A stretch of 64,000 nt of DNA. Source: Shewanella decolorationis S12. GTDB taxonomy: Bacteria > Pseudomonadota > Gammaproteobacteria > Enterobacterales > Shewanellaceae. Location: positions 1 to 64,000 of the forward strand of contig NZ_AXZL01000055.1 of assembly GCF_000485795.1 (NCBI RefSeq), in the 5' to 3' direction. How positions within the stretch are numbered: position 1 is the stretch's first letter; each line of letters starts with the position of its first letter. The notes under the pieces were generated by a model that did no database searches, was not told the DNA's origin, and was given only the letters and a program-made list of their open reading frames with translations. The position numbers were made by a program, and so were the translations under genes. Below are positions 18,073 through 26,252 of the stretch, one piece after another.

Positions 18073-18423
18073 ATGACCCAAGCAACGATTTACCACAACC
18101 CACGTTGTTCAAAGAGCCGCGAAACCTTAGCCCTACTCGAGCAGCAAGGCTGTGATATCACAGTCGTGGAATACCTTAAGAATCCTCCAAGCGCCGCTGA
18201 TATCCGTGGGATTTTAGCCACTCTCAAACTCAGCGCCCGTGAGTTAATGCGCACTAAGGAAGACGAGTATCAAGCACTGGGACTCGCCAATCCGGCATTA
18301 ACCGAAGAGCAACTTATCGACGCCATGATCAAAACGCCAAAATTGATTGAACGTCCAATCGTACTGGCCAATCAACAGGCAGCCATTGGTCGTCCACCGG
18401 AAAATGTACTGAACATTCTCTAA
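18073..18423 (+). CDS. ArsC/Spx-family arsenate reductase-like protein (YfgD)
   Basis: A 116-residue thioredoxin-fold protein. Cys12 in NPRCSKSR and Arg in ERPIV match the ArsC active site. The start is set at the ATG at 18073; the frame opens earlier at a TTG (18058), but MTQATIYHNPRCS is the family N-terminus. In E. coli yfgD is also next to bepA; no true arsenic-resistance genes are nearby, so a detoxification role is unproven. Confidence 0.85.
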   Translation: MTQATIYHNPRCSKSRETLALLEQQGCDITVVEYLKNPPSAADIRGILATLKLSARELMRTKEDEYQALGLANPALTEEQLIDAMIKTPKLIERPIVLANQQAAIGRPPENVLNIL

Positions 18424-18470
18424 TCTTCGGCCATTTCACCATCATTCGATGCGAAAAAAATAGGAACATC

Positions 18471-18851
18471 ATGACCTCAAGCACTCTGCTGACACTGAGC
18501 CGTTTAGGCTACCTTGCCCTCGTTCTCCTGCTGGGCGGTTGGTTTATTGGTCAGGGCATCAATGGGGAATACACCTTATTATTCAGCCTACTCTGGCTAG
18601 TGCCTTTATTGTTGCCTGTACGAGGCATTTTAAAGGGCAATCCGTACACCTATGCTTGGGCCAGCTTTATTTTATGCTTATATATGCTGCACGCCCTCAC
18701 CTTGCTGTATGTCACGACCGATGCATTGGCCTTTGCCATTATTGAAGTCCTGCTGATTGGCGCGCTGTTAGTCGCGTTCCCGTTTTATGCTCGTATCCGT
18801 GGACGAGAACTCGGTCTGGGCCTTAAGAAAAAGTCCGACAAGCAAGACTGA
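18471..18851 (+). CDS. DUF2069 membrane protein
   Basis: A 126-residue protein with four hydrophobic helices and a basic C-terminal tail (GLGLKKKSDKQD). It matches DUF2069, of unknown function, usually found next to arsC-like or wrbA genes. The ribosome-binding site AGGA lies 6 bp before the ATG. It is 47 bp after the arsC-like gene and probably cotranscribed. Confidence 0.78.
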   Translation: MTSSTLLTLSRLGYLALVLLLGGWFIGQGINGEYTLLFSLLWLVPLLLPVRGILKGNPYTYAWASFILCLYMLHALTLLYVTTDALAFAIIEVLLIGALLVAFPFYARIRGRELGLGLKKKSDKQD

Positions 18852-18891
18852 TTGTGAGTACCAATCAATCTCATCGCTGGCAGCGAACAGC

Positions 18892-18945
18892 AAGTTCCGA
18901 TTAGCCAGTGCCGACGAGCAAGTTCCGATAAGGAAGTTCCGATTA
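18892..18945 (+). repeat. Three short direct repeats
   Basis: AAGTTCCGATTA or its one-base variant occurs at 18892-18903, 18920-18931 and 18934-18945. A second pair, GCCGTTATTCA, follows at 18995-19005 and 19010-19020. The region is noncoding, between a stop codon and a terminator. Confidence 0.7.
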
Positions 18946-18948
18946 ACA

Positions 18949-18987
18949 AGCGCGGTTCGGTTTTAATACCGCTCCGCGCTCTTTGTT
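18949..18987 (+). terminator. Intrinsic terminator after the DUF2069 gene
   Basis: AGCGCGG at 18949-18955 pairs with CCGCGCT at 18974-18980, with an inner CGGT/ACCG pairing, then CTTTGTTT. Confidence 0.7.
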
Positions 18988-19020
18988 TCGAGAAGCCGTT
19001 ATTCAAGATGCCGTTATTCA

Positions 19021-19293
19021 TGATCTTATGAATCAAGAGATTGTGATTTAAAACATCATGACTCTATAAATTCTACCCCCGCTTTATAATCTTCACTCAC
19101 AGTCAAAAACGCTGCTGTATTAATCCCTTGTCGGTACGGCTCCAACTCCGCAAACTGACAACATTTAACTTACCTTTCATCACTTTTTGTAACCAAAAGA
19201 GCGTGCTATAGTCGGTCGATATGCCAAGTTATGACGGCCAATCAAGCCAGTCATACTACAAAAACAATAACATAGCGTTAATTGGAGTGAGTC
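19021..19293 (+). promoter_or_regulatory. Upstream region of the lipoprotein gene
   Basis: About 270 bp without a gene. The best promoter candidate is an extended -10, TGCTATAGT at 19204-19212, with TTGTAA at 19187-19192 as a poorly spaced -35 (14 bp). Confidence 0.35.
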
Positions 19294-21246
19294 ATGATGG
19301 AAAAATGGGTTCCAATGCGTCGATTAAGTATTATCGCGGCAGCCGTTGCACTCAGCGCCTGTGGTGGCGGTGGTGGGGATAATAATGATGGTGGTACAGT
19401 CAGCCCACCAACCACTAGCGTGCCACGTTGCGCCACAGTGGCTCCGCTCATCACCACAGACTCAGGCGCCATCCGCTTTAAAACTGAGCACCAATATGTG
19501 GCGGGACAATCCAGTGCCATTATCGCCAGCCTAGGGAATCGCGATTCACAGGATCTCACTTTCCGCTGGCAACAGTTAGAAGGCCCCAGCATTGAACTCG
19601 TGAGTCAAAATAGCCCAGTATTAGCCTTCGACATCCCCACTGCAGGCAGCTACCGTTTTAGCCTACATATCAGCGGCAGTAATATCGATGAGACTGGCGA
19701 AATAGCGATCAATGCCGACAACAGCGCGGGGGCAATGCTGAACATTCGTCAAGATCATCAAGCCGTTGAGGGTAACGATGTCAGCCTACGAATCGCTCAA
19801 CAAGCGGGCCTTAGTGCATCAAACATCAATTGGTGTATCGCCGAGGGCCCCAGTGTCAGTCTCGATATCAGCGATCCCTTTAGGCCCCTGTTTATCGCGC
19901 CCACTGTAGGTCAAGATACCTTAACCCGCCTTAGGGCATCGGCCACGATTAACGGTAATACCGTGACAGACGAAGCCTATGTGCTCACCACTGCGGCGCC
20001 CACGATAAGCTCTACCTACTTCGATACACCCGTGGCGCGCACCCACGCTTATAACCCTGCCTCACCCTATGCCAGTGCCTTAACGAGCTGTGTGTACTCG
20101 AATCAGTTAAAAGAGGCTTGCACTATCAATCAATTGCCGCTTATTGGCCAAGTCTCAAATACACTCGATGTCGATACAATTCTCGATCGCGTATTAGTGT
20201 CCCACGATTGGATGGGAGACAATTTCGCCGCGTTTTTACGTCAAATGGACCCGAACAGCGATTTTGCCCGCCTGCTACAATCGGTCACTGCCGTGGTGAT
20301 CAGCTATGATGTGCGCCCCTCGTTTTATTGGGTCGTCACAGGGGCGATTTATCTCGACCCTAATGATTTATGGCTCACGCCAACCCAGCGCGACAGCATT
20401 AACGAGGCGCCGGATTATCGCAGCGACTTTGGCAGCGAGCTCAATTTCCTCATGCCGTGGCGTTACGTTAAAAATAACCAATATGCTTCACAGGGATTCC
20501 CAATCACGACGCGCGCCACCCGCACGCTCAGCCAGATTAATCCCGATCTCGCTTCACTCTTATACCATGAGCTCGCCCACGCTAATGACTTCTTCCCAAG
20601 AAGCATTCACGCCACGCTCACAGGCCCCAGATTGTTGGACGACTATAGCCGCCGAAATGCCAATAAGAGTCTGATATCCGATCAAGTGAGTCGCAGCTAT
20701 CCCCTCATCAGTACCGAAATGACAGGCCTTGCGTCGGTGAGTTTCTTAGGCGCCAAAGCCACTGCAACCCAAAAAGCCTATCAACCTTCGGATGTGAGTA
20801 CGTTTTTCTCCGGTGACATCGCCAATGACTTTTACAGCTATTCCAGTACCCGAGAAGATACAGCCATGTTGTTCGAAGAAGCCATGATGAGTTACCGCTA
20901 TCAAATCCAGCGTGATGTGGCCGTCACCAATCTGCCAGCAGTTCTCACGGCAGACACTGTGATTGTTGACTGGGGACAAAGGGGACGAATTGGTGATGAT
21001 AGTCTGGCGAACCGCGCCGCCTTGGTGATCGATGGCATGCTGCCAGAGCTTGACGGCATCAGCTTGCTCACGAGCCTTCCCGAGCCCATTGCTATGACGC
21101 AAGGCCAAAGCTGGCGCCAAACCCTGGGGATTTCACCTAATACCACTATAGTGAAGGGACAACAGTCTGTAGCAGCAAGTGGCGAAATGCTTACCGAGCC
21201 AGCGCTGCGTTTCAGTGGCGATCGTCACCGCCATCCACAGCAGTGA
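19294..21246 (+). CDS. Putative metalloprotease lipoprotein with HExxH motif
   Basis: A 650-residue lipoprotein that I cannot assign to a named family. The signal ends in the lipobox LSAC with the lipidated Cys at residue 23, followed by a glycine-rich linker (CGGGGG). Residues about 85-160 resemble a PKD or REJ-like beta-sandwich (FRWQQLEGPSIELVSQ). The C-terminal half has the zinc-protease motif HELAH at residues 425-429 (YHELAHANDFF) and a later acidic cluster LFEEAMM that could supply a third ligand. The start at the first of two ATGs follows TTGGAGTGAG. It stands alone between terminators. Confidence 0.65.
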   Translation: MMEKWVPMRRLSIIAAAVALSACGGGGGDNNDGGTVSPPTTSVPRCATVAPLITTDSGAIRFKTEHQYVAGQSSAIIASLGNRDSQDLTFRWQQLEGPSIELVSQNSPVLAFDIPTAGSYRFSLHISGSNIDETGEIAINADNSAGAMLNIRQDHQAVEGNDVSLRIAQQAGLSASNINWCIAEGPSVSLDISDPFRPLFIAPTVGQDTLTRLRASATINGNTVTDEAYVLTTAAPTISSTYFDTPVARTHAYNPASPYASALTSCVYSNQLKEACTINQLPLIGQVSNTLDVDTILDRVLVSHDWMGDNFAAFLRQMDPNSDFARLLQSVTAVVISYDVRPSFYWVVTGAIYLDPNDLWLTPTQRDSINEAPDYRSDFGSELNFLMPWRYVKNNQYASQGFPITTRATRTLSQINPDLASLLYHELAHANDFFPRSIHATLTGPRLLDDYSRRNANKSLISDQVSRSYPLISTEMTGLASVSFLGAKATATQKAYQPSDVSTFFSGDIANDFYSYSSTREDTAMLFEEAMMSYRYQIQRDVAVTNLPAVLTADTVIVDWGQRGRIGDDSLANRAALVIDGMLPELDGISLLTSLPEPIAMTQGQSWRQTLGISPNTTIVKGQQSVAASGEMLTEPALRFSGDRHRHPQQ

Positions 21247-21319
21247 TCTGGATTGCTAAATCGGCAAATACACTAGACTCAAGCCTGTTAGCAGACCTAA
21301 GTTAGAGATTAATAGAGAT

Positions 21320-21352
21320 AAAAAAGCCCGTCGTGATACGACGGGCTTTTTG
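21320..21352. terminator. Bidirectional terminator lipoprotein / hda
   Basis: AAAAAGCCCGTCG at 21321-21333 pairs with its complement at 21339-21351 across TGATA; T runs on both strands serve both convergent genes. Confidence 0.9.
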
Positions 21353-21406
21353 TTAACACTAAATGTTTATTAACACAGACTTTCGATTAACAGTAAGTCA
21401 GTGCGA

Positions 21407-22117
21407 TTACAGGTGCAGCATTTCTTTAGCAAAAGGAATCGTGAGCTTGCGCTGATGCACTAAGGATGCCTTATCCAGTTTATCTAACACATCAAACAAG
21501 GTGCGTAGATCCCTTGCCATACGATTAAGCAAGAAACGGCCCACGTCTTCGGGCAACTGTAATCCGCGCATCGCCGCGCGGCGTTGCAGTGCCGCTAGCT
21601 TTTCATCATCGGCCATGGGTTGCAGCTGATAATTGAGTCCCCACTGCATTCTGGAAACTAAATCGGGCAACAAGAAGCCTGCATCCGCGGGCGCCGAGCG
21701 GCCGCTAACCACCAGCGCACAACGCTTGTTCTCAGCGACACGATTATACAAATCGAATATGGCTTCTTCCCAAATCGGGTGACCCGCAATGTCATCCACA
21801 TCGTCGATGCAGATCAAATCGAGCTGCTCCAGGCCTTCCAACAGCGCGGTCGAGATACTCGCATGAATGCCAAGGGGAAGGTAAAAACTGCGGCGGTCGA
21901 GTTCATTGGCATGGGCACAGGCGGCGTGCATTAAGTGCGTCCGACCCGATTTCACGGGGCCCCACACATAAATAGCGGCTTCACCTTGGCCTTCGGCATT
22001 GGCGCGTAGCTTTTGGATAAGTTCGTCATTACCCGCTGCCGGATAATAACTGTTAAAGGTTTCATCATCCGGTAAGTAAACCGGTAACGACAGTTGTAGC
22101 GGTGAGTTTAATGGCAC
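21407..22117 (-). CDS. hda: DnaA regulatory inactivator Hda
   Basis: A 236-residue AAA+ protein that, bound to the DNA clamp, stimulates ATP hydrolysis by DnaA. The clamp-binding motif QLSLPV is at residues 8-13; Walker A is GPVKSGRTHL and Walker B is LICIDDVDD. The start is a GTG at 22117: an in-frame TGA lies four codons upstream and no other start fits. The ribosome-binding site (GAGACG) is weak, consistent with low production of Hda. It follows a DUF2066 gene on the same strand; uraA is divergent, an association also seen in E. coli. Confidence 0.92.
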   Translation of the reverse strand: MPLNSPLQLSLPVYLPDDETFNSYYPAAGNDELIQKLRANAEGQGEAAIYVWGPVKSGRTHLMHAACAHANELDRRSFYLPLGIHASISTALLEGLEQLDLICIDDVDDIAGHPIWEEAIFDLYNRVAENKRCALVVSGRSAPADAGFLLPDLVSRMQWGLNYQLQPMADDEKLAALQRRAAMRGLQLPEDVGRFLLNRMARDLRTLFDVLDKLDKASLVHQRKLTIPFAKEMLHL

Positions 22118-22196
22118 TCGTACGTCTCAATATCAATAAATTATCGACTCCCCCACATGATTGAGCACAGCTATGCCCAGTCACGACGAGGGAAGT

Positions 22197-23279
22197 TTAA
22201 GGTAACCGCCATTGGTAGACAGCTTTACCCGCTGGGCTAGCACTGGCAGAAAACTCCCCTGGCGCCACCACCGAAATTCGCGGCTCTAGACTCAGTAAAC
22301 GTTCAAAGTCAGTCTGTGAGCCAAATAAATCCAAGGAAAACGTCACTGTATTACCTTGGATACGCGACAAGGTCGCATTCTTCACGGCGCTGAGTTGCTT
22401 TAAGTATTTTTCAACTTCAACCAGCTGCGCCATTTTATCAATGTTCACAAAGGTCACACTCGCACCGACCTGCTCGCCCGAATCGGCGATGGCGTACTTA
22501 GTAAAATAGTAATCGCCTAGCGCCGCCATCATAGCGGTGATCGCCTGCGCGCTATTTTCTGCCGTACCATTAAAACTAAACAGCGGTGGGGTTAACGAAT
22601 CAATGGTGGTTTTGGAGTAAAGGTTTAAGCGATAACGCACTTGATTCCCCGCAGGGTCAATAGCGACGAGGGCTAAGAAGTCGGCTTGATAACGTCCAGA
22701 TACACTGGCCACGATATCAGCAAACATGCCTTTGACATCATTGGGATTGATGCCCATTAACTCATCAAGGTCGAGGATCGGTAGCATGACAGGAATGCCA
22801 CGCTCATCAGAGAAGGTATTGAATGCCTGACGCTCGACTAAGGTTGATGAATCACTCAGTAAAATCGTGTCACCTTCACTTGGCATAGCAACCCAAAAGA
22901 GCGTCAGTGGACGTTGAATACCCCACACGGGTAACTGAGCCTGACGTAACAGGGTAATAATGCGGCGATGCTCAAAGTTGGCTTTTAACAACAGTTGGCC
23001 ATTTTGCTCAAAGTAACCAAACTGGCTCAGCAGTGCATCGGGATTGGCCAGTTGCGATTGGATAACGGCGTTATCCAAAGAACGAGCAGTACCGGTATTC
23101 TTAATGATCACTTTTTCCAATGCCGTTTTTAGTGCGCTATTACGTTCAGGCACCGCACGGGAAGATACAGGTACGTCAGCCTCATCTAATTTACTCACTT
23201 CAACAGCTTGCAAGCTATTAACGGTAAATAGGCAATATAAAAACGCGAGTAAGCTAGGCTTTAATAGAAATTTCAGCAT
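22197..23279 (-). CDS. DUF2066 exported protein
   Basis: A 360-residue protein with a signal peptide (residues 1-25, ending near SLQA). The remainder matches DUF2066, a family of unknown function whose gene is commonly placed upstream of hda. It has two alpha/beta segments, with no visible catalytic motif. The gap to hda is about 80 bp with no clear terminator, so the two are probably one operon. Confidence 0.8.
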   Translation of the reverse strand: MLKFLLKPSLLAFLYCLFTVNSLQAVEVSKLDEADVPVSSRAVPERNSALKTALEKVIIKNTGTARSLDNAVIQSQLANPDALLSQFGYFEQNGQLLLKANFEHRRIITLLRQAQLPVWGIQRPLTLFWVAMPSEGDTILLSDSSTLVERQAFNTFSDERGIPVMLPILDLDELMGINPNDVKGMFADIVASVSGRYQADFLALVAIDPAGNQVRYRLNLYSKTTIDSLTPPLFSFNGTAENSAQAITAMMAALGDYYFTKYAIADSGEQVGASVTFVNIDKMAQLVEVEKYLKQLSAVKNATLSRIQGNTVTFSLDLFGSQTDFERLLSLEPRISVVAPGEFSASASPAGKAVYQWRLP

Positions 23280-23493
23280 CTTTGAGTAGTTGAAGTAACA
23301 TCAGATAGTGCAAATTGTACCATAGTTAGCGCCTTTAGCGAGCCTTAGCCTTATTCGCCACTCAGATAACCTATTCCCCGTCCCACATGCAATAAAACAG
23401 TGATCATCCCCAGCAAATGGGCATTTTATGGAGAACATTTAGCAACAAACTGTTATCATCTCGCGGTTTACCCTAAATATACGAGAATAATAA

Positions 23494-24732
23494 ATGAAAA
23501 GACTCGCTATCCCACTTCAGGGTGCGCAAATGCTGTTTGTTGCATTTGGCGCCCTAGTGCTAATGCCGCTACTCACAGGGCTTGATACCAGTGTTGCCCT
23601 GTTTACTGCGGGTATTGGTACCCTTCTATTTCAATTAATTACTAAACGTCAGGTTCCTATCTTCCTTGCCTCCTCCTTCGCTTTTATTGCTCCAATTTTG
23701 TATGGAGTACAAACTTGGGGGATCCCATCAACCATGGGCGGCATCATTGCTGCAGGTATGGTGTATGTGCTCCTTGGCGCATTGGTTAAAATGCGCGGCA
23801 CCGACTTTATCCATAAGCTGCTACCGCCTGTGGTGGTTGGTCCTGTGATTATTATCATTGGCCTAGGTTTAGCCCCGGTAGCGGTGAATATGGCTCTAGG
23901 CAAAAGTGGAGACGGTAGCTTAACTTTAGTGCCTACAAATACTGCGTTAATTATTTCGCTGGTATCCCTGTGTACCACCATAGCAGTAGCAATTTTTGCC
24001 AAGGGCTTACTTAAAGTTATGCCAATTTTAGCTGGCATCATTGTCGGCTACGGTCTAAGTCTTGCCTTTGGTATCGTGGATTTTGCAGTGGTTACCGCGG
24101 CCAGCTGGATTGCTATTCCGAAATTTGTCGCGCCCGAATTTAACTGGCATGCCATTGCATTTATGATCCCTGTTGCCATTGCGCCTGCGGTTGAACATAT
24201 CGGTGATATCCTGGCGATTTCTAATGTCACTGGTAAGGATTTTATGAAAAAACCTGGCCTGCATCGCACCTTGACTGGTGATGGCATTGCCACCATGGCT
24301 GCAGCGGCCTTTGGTGGTCCACCAAATACTACCTATTCGGAAGTCACTGGCGCCGTGACCTTAACCCGCAACTTCGACCCCAAAATCATGACGTGGACGG
24401 CGATCACCGCCATTACCTTAGCCTTCGTGGGTAAATTAGGCGCTCTGATGCAAACCATTCCCGTCCCAGTAATGGGCGGCATAATGTGTTTGCTCTTTGG
24501 TTCTATCGCCGCGGTAGGCTTAAATACGCTAATCCGTAATCACGTGGATTTATCCGAGCCACGTAACTTAAGCATTGTCGGCGTGACCCTAGTATTTGGT
24601 ATCGGTGGTATGGCCTTTGGCATCGGCTCCTTCAGCCTCACAGGCATCAGCCTCTGTGGTATTGTGGCCATCACCATGAATCTGCTGTTACCCGCGAGTA
24701 AACACCACGAGCGTGACGCTGCATCACACTAA
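23494..24732 (+). CDS. uraA: Uracil:proton symporter UraA
   Basis: A 412-residue nucleobase transporter of the NCS2 family with about 14 membrane segments. The signatures VAIAPAVEHIGDI (Glu of the substrate site) and GGPPNTTYSEVTG are present. Length and sequence fit uracil permease. It is not followed by upp, unlike E. coli. The ATG follows a modest GAGAA site. Confidence 0.92.
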   Translation: MKRLAIPLQGAQMLFVAFGALVLMPLLTGLDTSVALFTAGIGTLLFQLITKRQVPIFLASSFAFIAPILYGVQTWGIPSTMGGIIAAGMVYVLLGALVKMRGTDFIHKLLPPVVVGPVIIIIGLGLAPVAVNMALGKSGDGSLTLVPTNTALIISLVSLCTTIAVAIFAKGLLKVMPILAGIIVGYGLSLAFGIVDFAVVTAASWIAIPKFVAPEFNWHAIAFMIPVAIAPAVEHIGDILAISNVTGKDFMKKPGLHRTLTGDGIATMAAAAFGGPPNTTYSEVTGAVTLTRNFDPKIMTWTAITAITLAFVGKLGALMQTIPVPVMGGIMCLLFGSIAAVGLNTLIRNHVDLSEPRNLSIVGVTLVFGIGGMAFGIGSFSLTGISLCGIVAITMNLLLPASKHHERDAASH

Positions 24733-24796
24733 ACAGAGTGAGTTCGCGCCGTAGTTCATCACTCATCGCCTAATCCTTATGTTAGGGTTAGGCAAC

Positions 24797-24832
24797 AAAA
24801 AAGCCGCTAAGTTATTACTTAGCGGCTTTTTA
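24797..24832. terminator. Bidirectional terminator uraA / grxD
   Basis: A 12-bp perfect stem AAGCCGCTAAGT (24801-24812) with its complement starting at 24817; A and T runs on the flanks serve both convergent genes. Confidence 0.9.
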
Positions 24833-24859
24833 TTATTCTTTCATCACTATAGCGTGTGA

Positions 24860-25192
24860 TTACTCTGCGGTTTTGTACTTTTCAGCAGTCGCTTTGATTA
24901 ACGGCTGTAATTCGCCTTTTTGGTACATATCAACCACGATATCACAACCACCAATCAGCTCGCCTTCAATCCACAATTGTGGGAAAGTTGGCCAGTTTGC
25001 ATACTTAGGTAATTCAGCACGGATATCTGGGTGCTGGAGAATATCCACAAATGCAAACTGCTCGCCACAGTTAATCATGATTTGTGCTACCTGAGATGAA
25101 AAACCACAGCTTGGTAATTTAGGAGAACCCTTCATGTACACGATGATCGGGTTTTCAGCGATTTGCTGTTTAATTTTCTCTACTGTTTCCAT
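24860..25192 (-). CDS. grxD: Monothiol glutaredoxin (CGFS type)
   Basis: A 110-residue glutaredoxin with the CGFS active site at residues 29-32 and the glutathione-binding region WPTFPQLWI and GGCDI. Such proteins bind and pass on [2Fe-2S] clusters, with BolA proteins as partners. Length and motifs match Grx4. It is divergent from sodB, another iron-linked gene. Confidence 0.94.
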   Translation of the reverse strand: METVEKIKQQIAENPIIVYMKGSPKLPSCGFSSQVAQIMINCGEQFAFVDILQHPDIRAELPKYANWPTFPQLWIEGELIGGCDIVVDMYQKGELQPLIKATAEKYKTAE

Positions 25193-25334
25193 TTTAATTC
25201 CTAAGTACGTGACATTGACTCAATGCCGCTATTGTACGACAGCTAGGCACAGAACAAAATCCCACAGTTTGTAAGGTTATGCCATACAATTAGTTTTTCG
25301 ATGACGCCTATCTAATCAATTAGCCAAACAATGA

Positions 25335-25362
25335 TTCACATCACAAATTTTATCGGTACAAT
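25335..25362 (+). promoter_or_regulatory. Promoter of sodB
   Basis: TTCACA at 25335-25340 and TACAAT at 25357-25362 are separated by 16 bp, each matching five of six consensus bases. The start would be near 25370, about 50 bp before the ATG. Confidence 0.55.
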
Positions 25363-25417
25363 AGAGCGCAGTGAGCACGTTTAAAAAACGATAACCTAAG
25401 ACCATGGAGAGATACTA

Positions 25418-26002
25418 ATGGCTTTCGAATTACCCGCATTACCATATGCAAAGAACGCACTAGAACCACACATTTCTCAAGAAACCATTGAATACCACTA
25501 CGGCAAGCATCACAACACCTACGTTGTTAAGCTAAACGGTTTAATCGAAGGAACCGATTTCGCAGGTAAATCTTTAGAAGAGATCATCAAGACTTCTACT
25601 GGTGGCGTATTTAACAACGCAGCTCAAGTTTGGAACCACACTTTCTACTGGAACTGCTTAGCGCCTAACGCTGGCGGTGAGCCAACAGGTCCTGTGGCTG
25701 ATGCCATCAATGCTGCATTCGGTTCATTCGAGGCATTCAAAGCCCAATTTACCGATGCTGCGGTAAACAACTTTGGTAGCGCTTGGACTTGGTTAGTTAA
25801 AAAAGCTGATGGCACCGTTGCTATCGTTAACACTAGCAATGCTGCAACACCACTGACTGACAGCACTGTGACACCAATCCTGACTGTTGACGTGTGGGAA
25901 CACGCTTACTACATCGATTACCGCAACGTACGTCCTGACTACTTAGCCCACTTCTGGCAATTAGTTAACTGGGACTTCGTGAACCAAAACTTCGCAGGTT
26001 AA
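25418..26002 (+). CDS. sodB: Iron superoxide dismutase
   Basis: A 194-residue cytoplasmic enzyme that converts superoxide to oxygen and peroxide. The metal ligands are visible: His27 in IEYHYGKHH, the His in NHTFYW, and Asp and His in DVWEHAYY. FeSOD-type features (length, AQVWNHTFYWNCLAP) favour iron over manganese. The ribosome-binding site GGAGA lies before the ATG. It is followed by a strong terminator. Confidence 0.95.
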   Translation: MAFELPALPYAKNALEPHISQETIEYHYGKHHNTYVVKLNGLIEGTDFAGKSLEEIIKTSTGGVFNNAAQVWNHTFYWNCLAPNAGGEPTGPVADAINAAFGSFEAFKAQFTDAAVNNFGSAWTWLVKKADGTVAIVNTSNAATPLTDSTVTPILTVDVWEHAYYIDYRNVRPDYLAHFWQLVNWDFVNQNFAG

Positions 26003-26021
26003 TCGCTGCTAAGTCATTCCT

Positions 26022-26048
26022 AAAAAGAGCCCAAGTGGCTCTTTTTTT
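26022..26048 (+). terminator. Intrinsic terminator of sodB
   Basis: AAAAAGAGCC pairs with GGCTCTTTTTTT across a 5-nt loop. Confidence 0.9.
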
Positions 26049-26252
26049 ATTCCCTAAAAAATCATCCACCTTGCCCTCTTTGCCTAACGCCGCCCAATAA
26101 CTACAAGTGCAACAATTGCAATTGCAATCATTTGTTGTTGTTTTTATTTGATATTTTTTTGACACAGCTGGCAAGTTTGTGTCTAAGATTAGTGTAGGAA
26201 GCTGAAAATCAGTTATCCATCCATGACATCACTGGCGTTTCAGGGGGTTTAT

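Noticed and set aside
18073..18423. Arsenic resistance locus
   Set aside because: Only the single YfgD-type gene is present; its neighbours bepA and DUF2069 match the housekeeping context.
26165..26190. sigma-54 promoter before prkA
   Set aside because: TGGCAAGTTTGTGT has the GG but not the GC at the required spacing. A TTGACA at 26159-26164 with TAAGAT 19 bp on is also too poor to claim.
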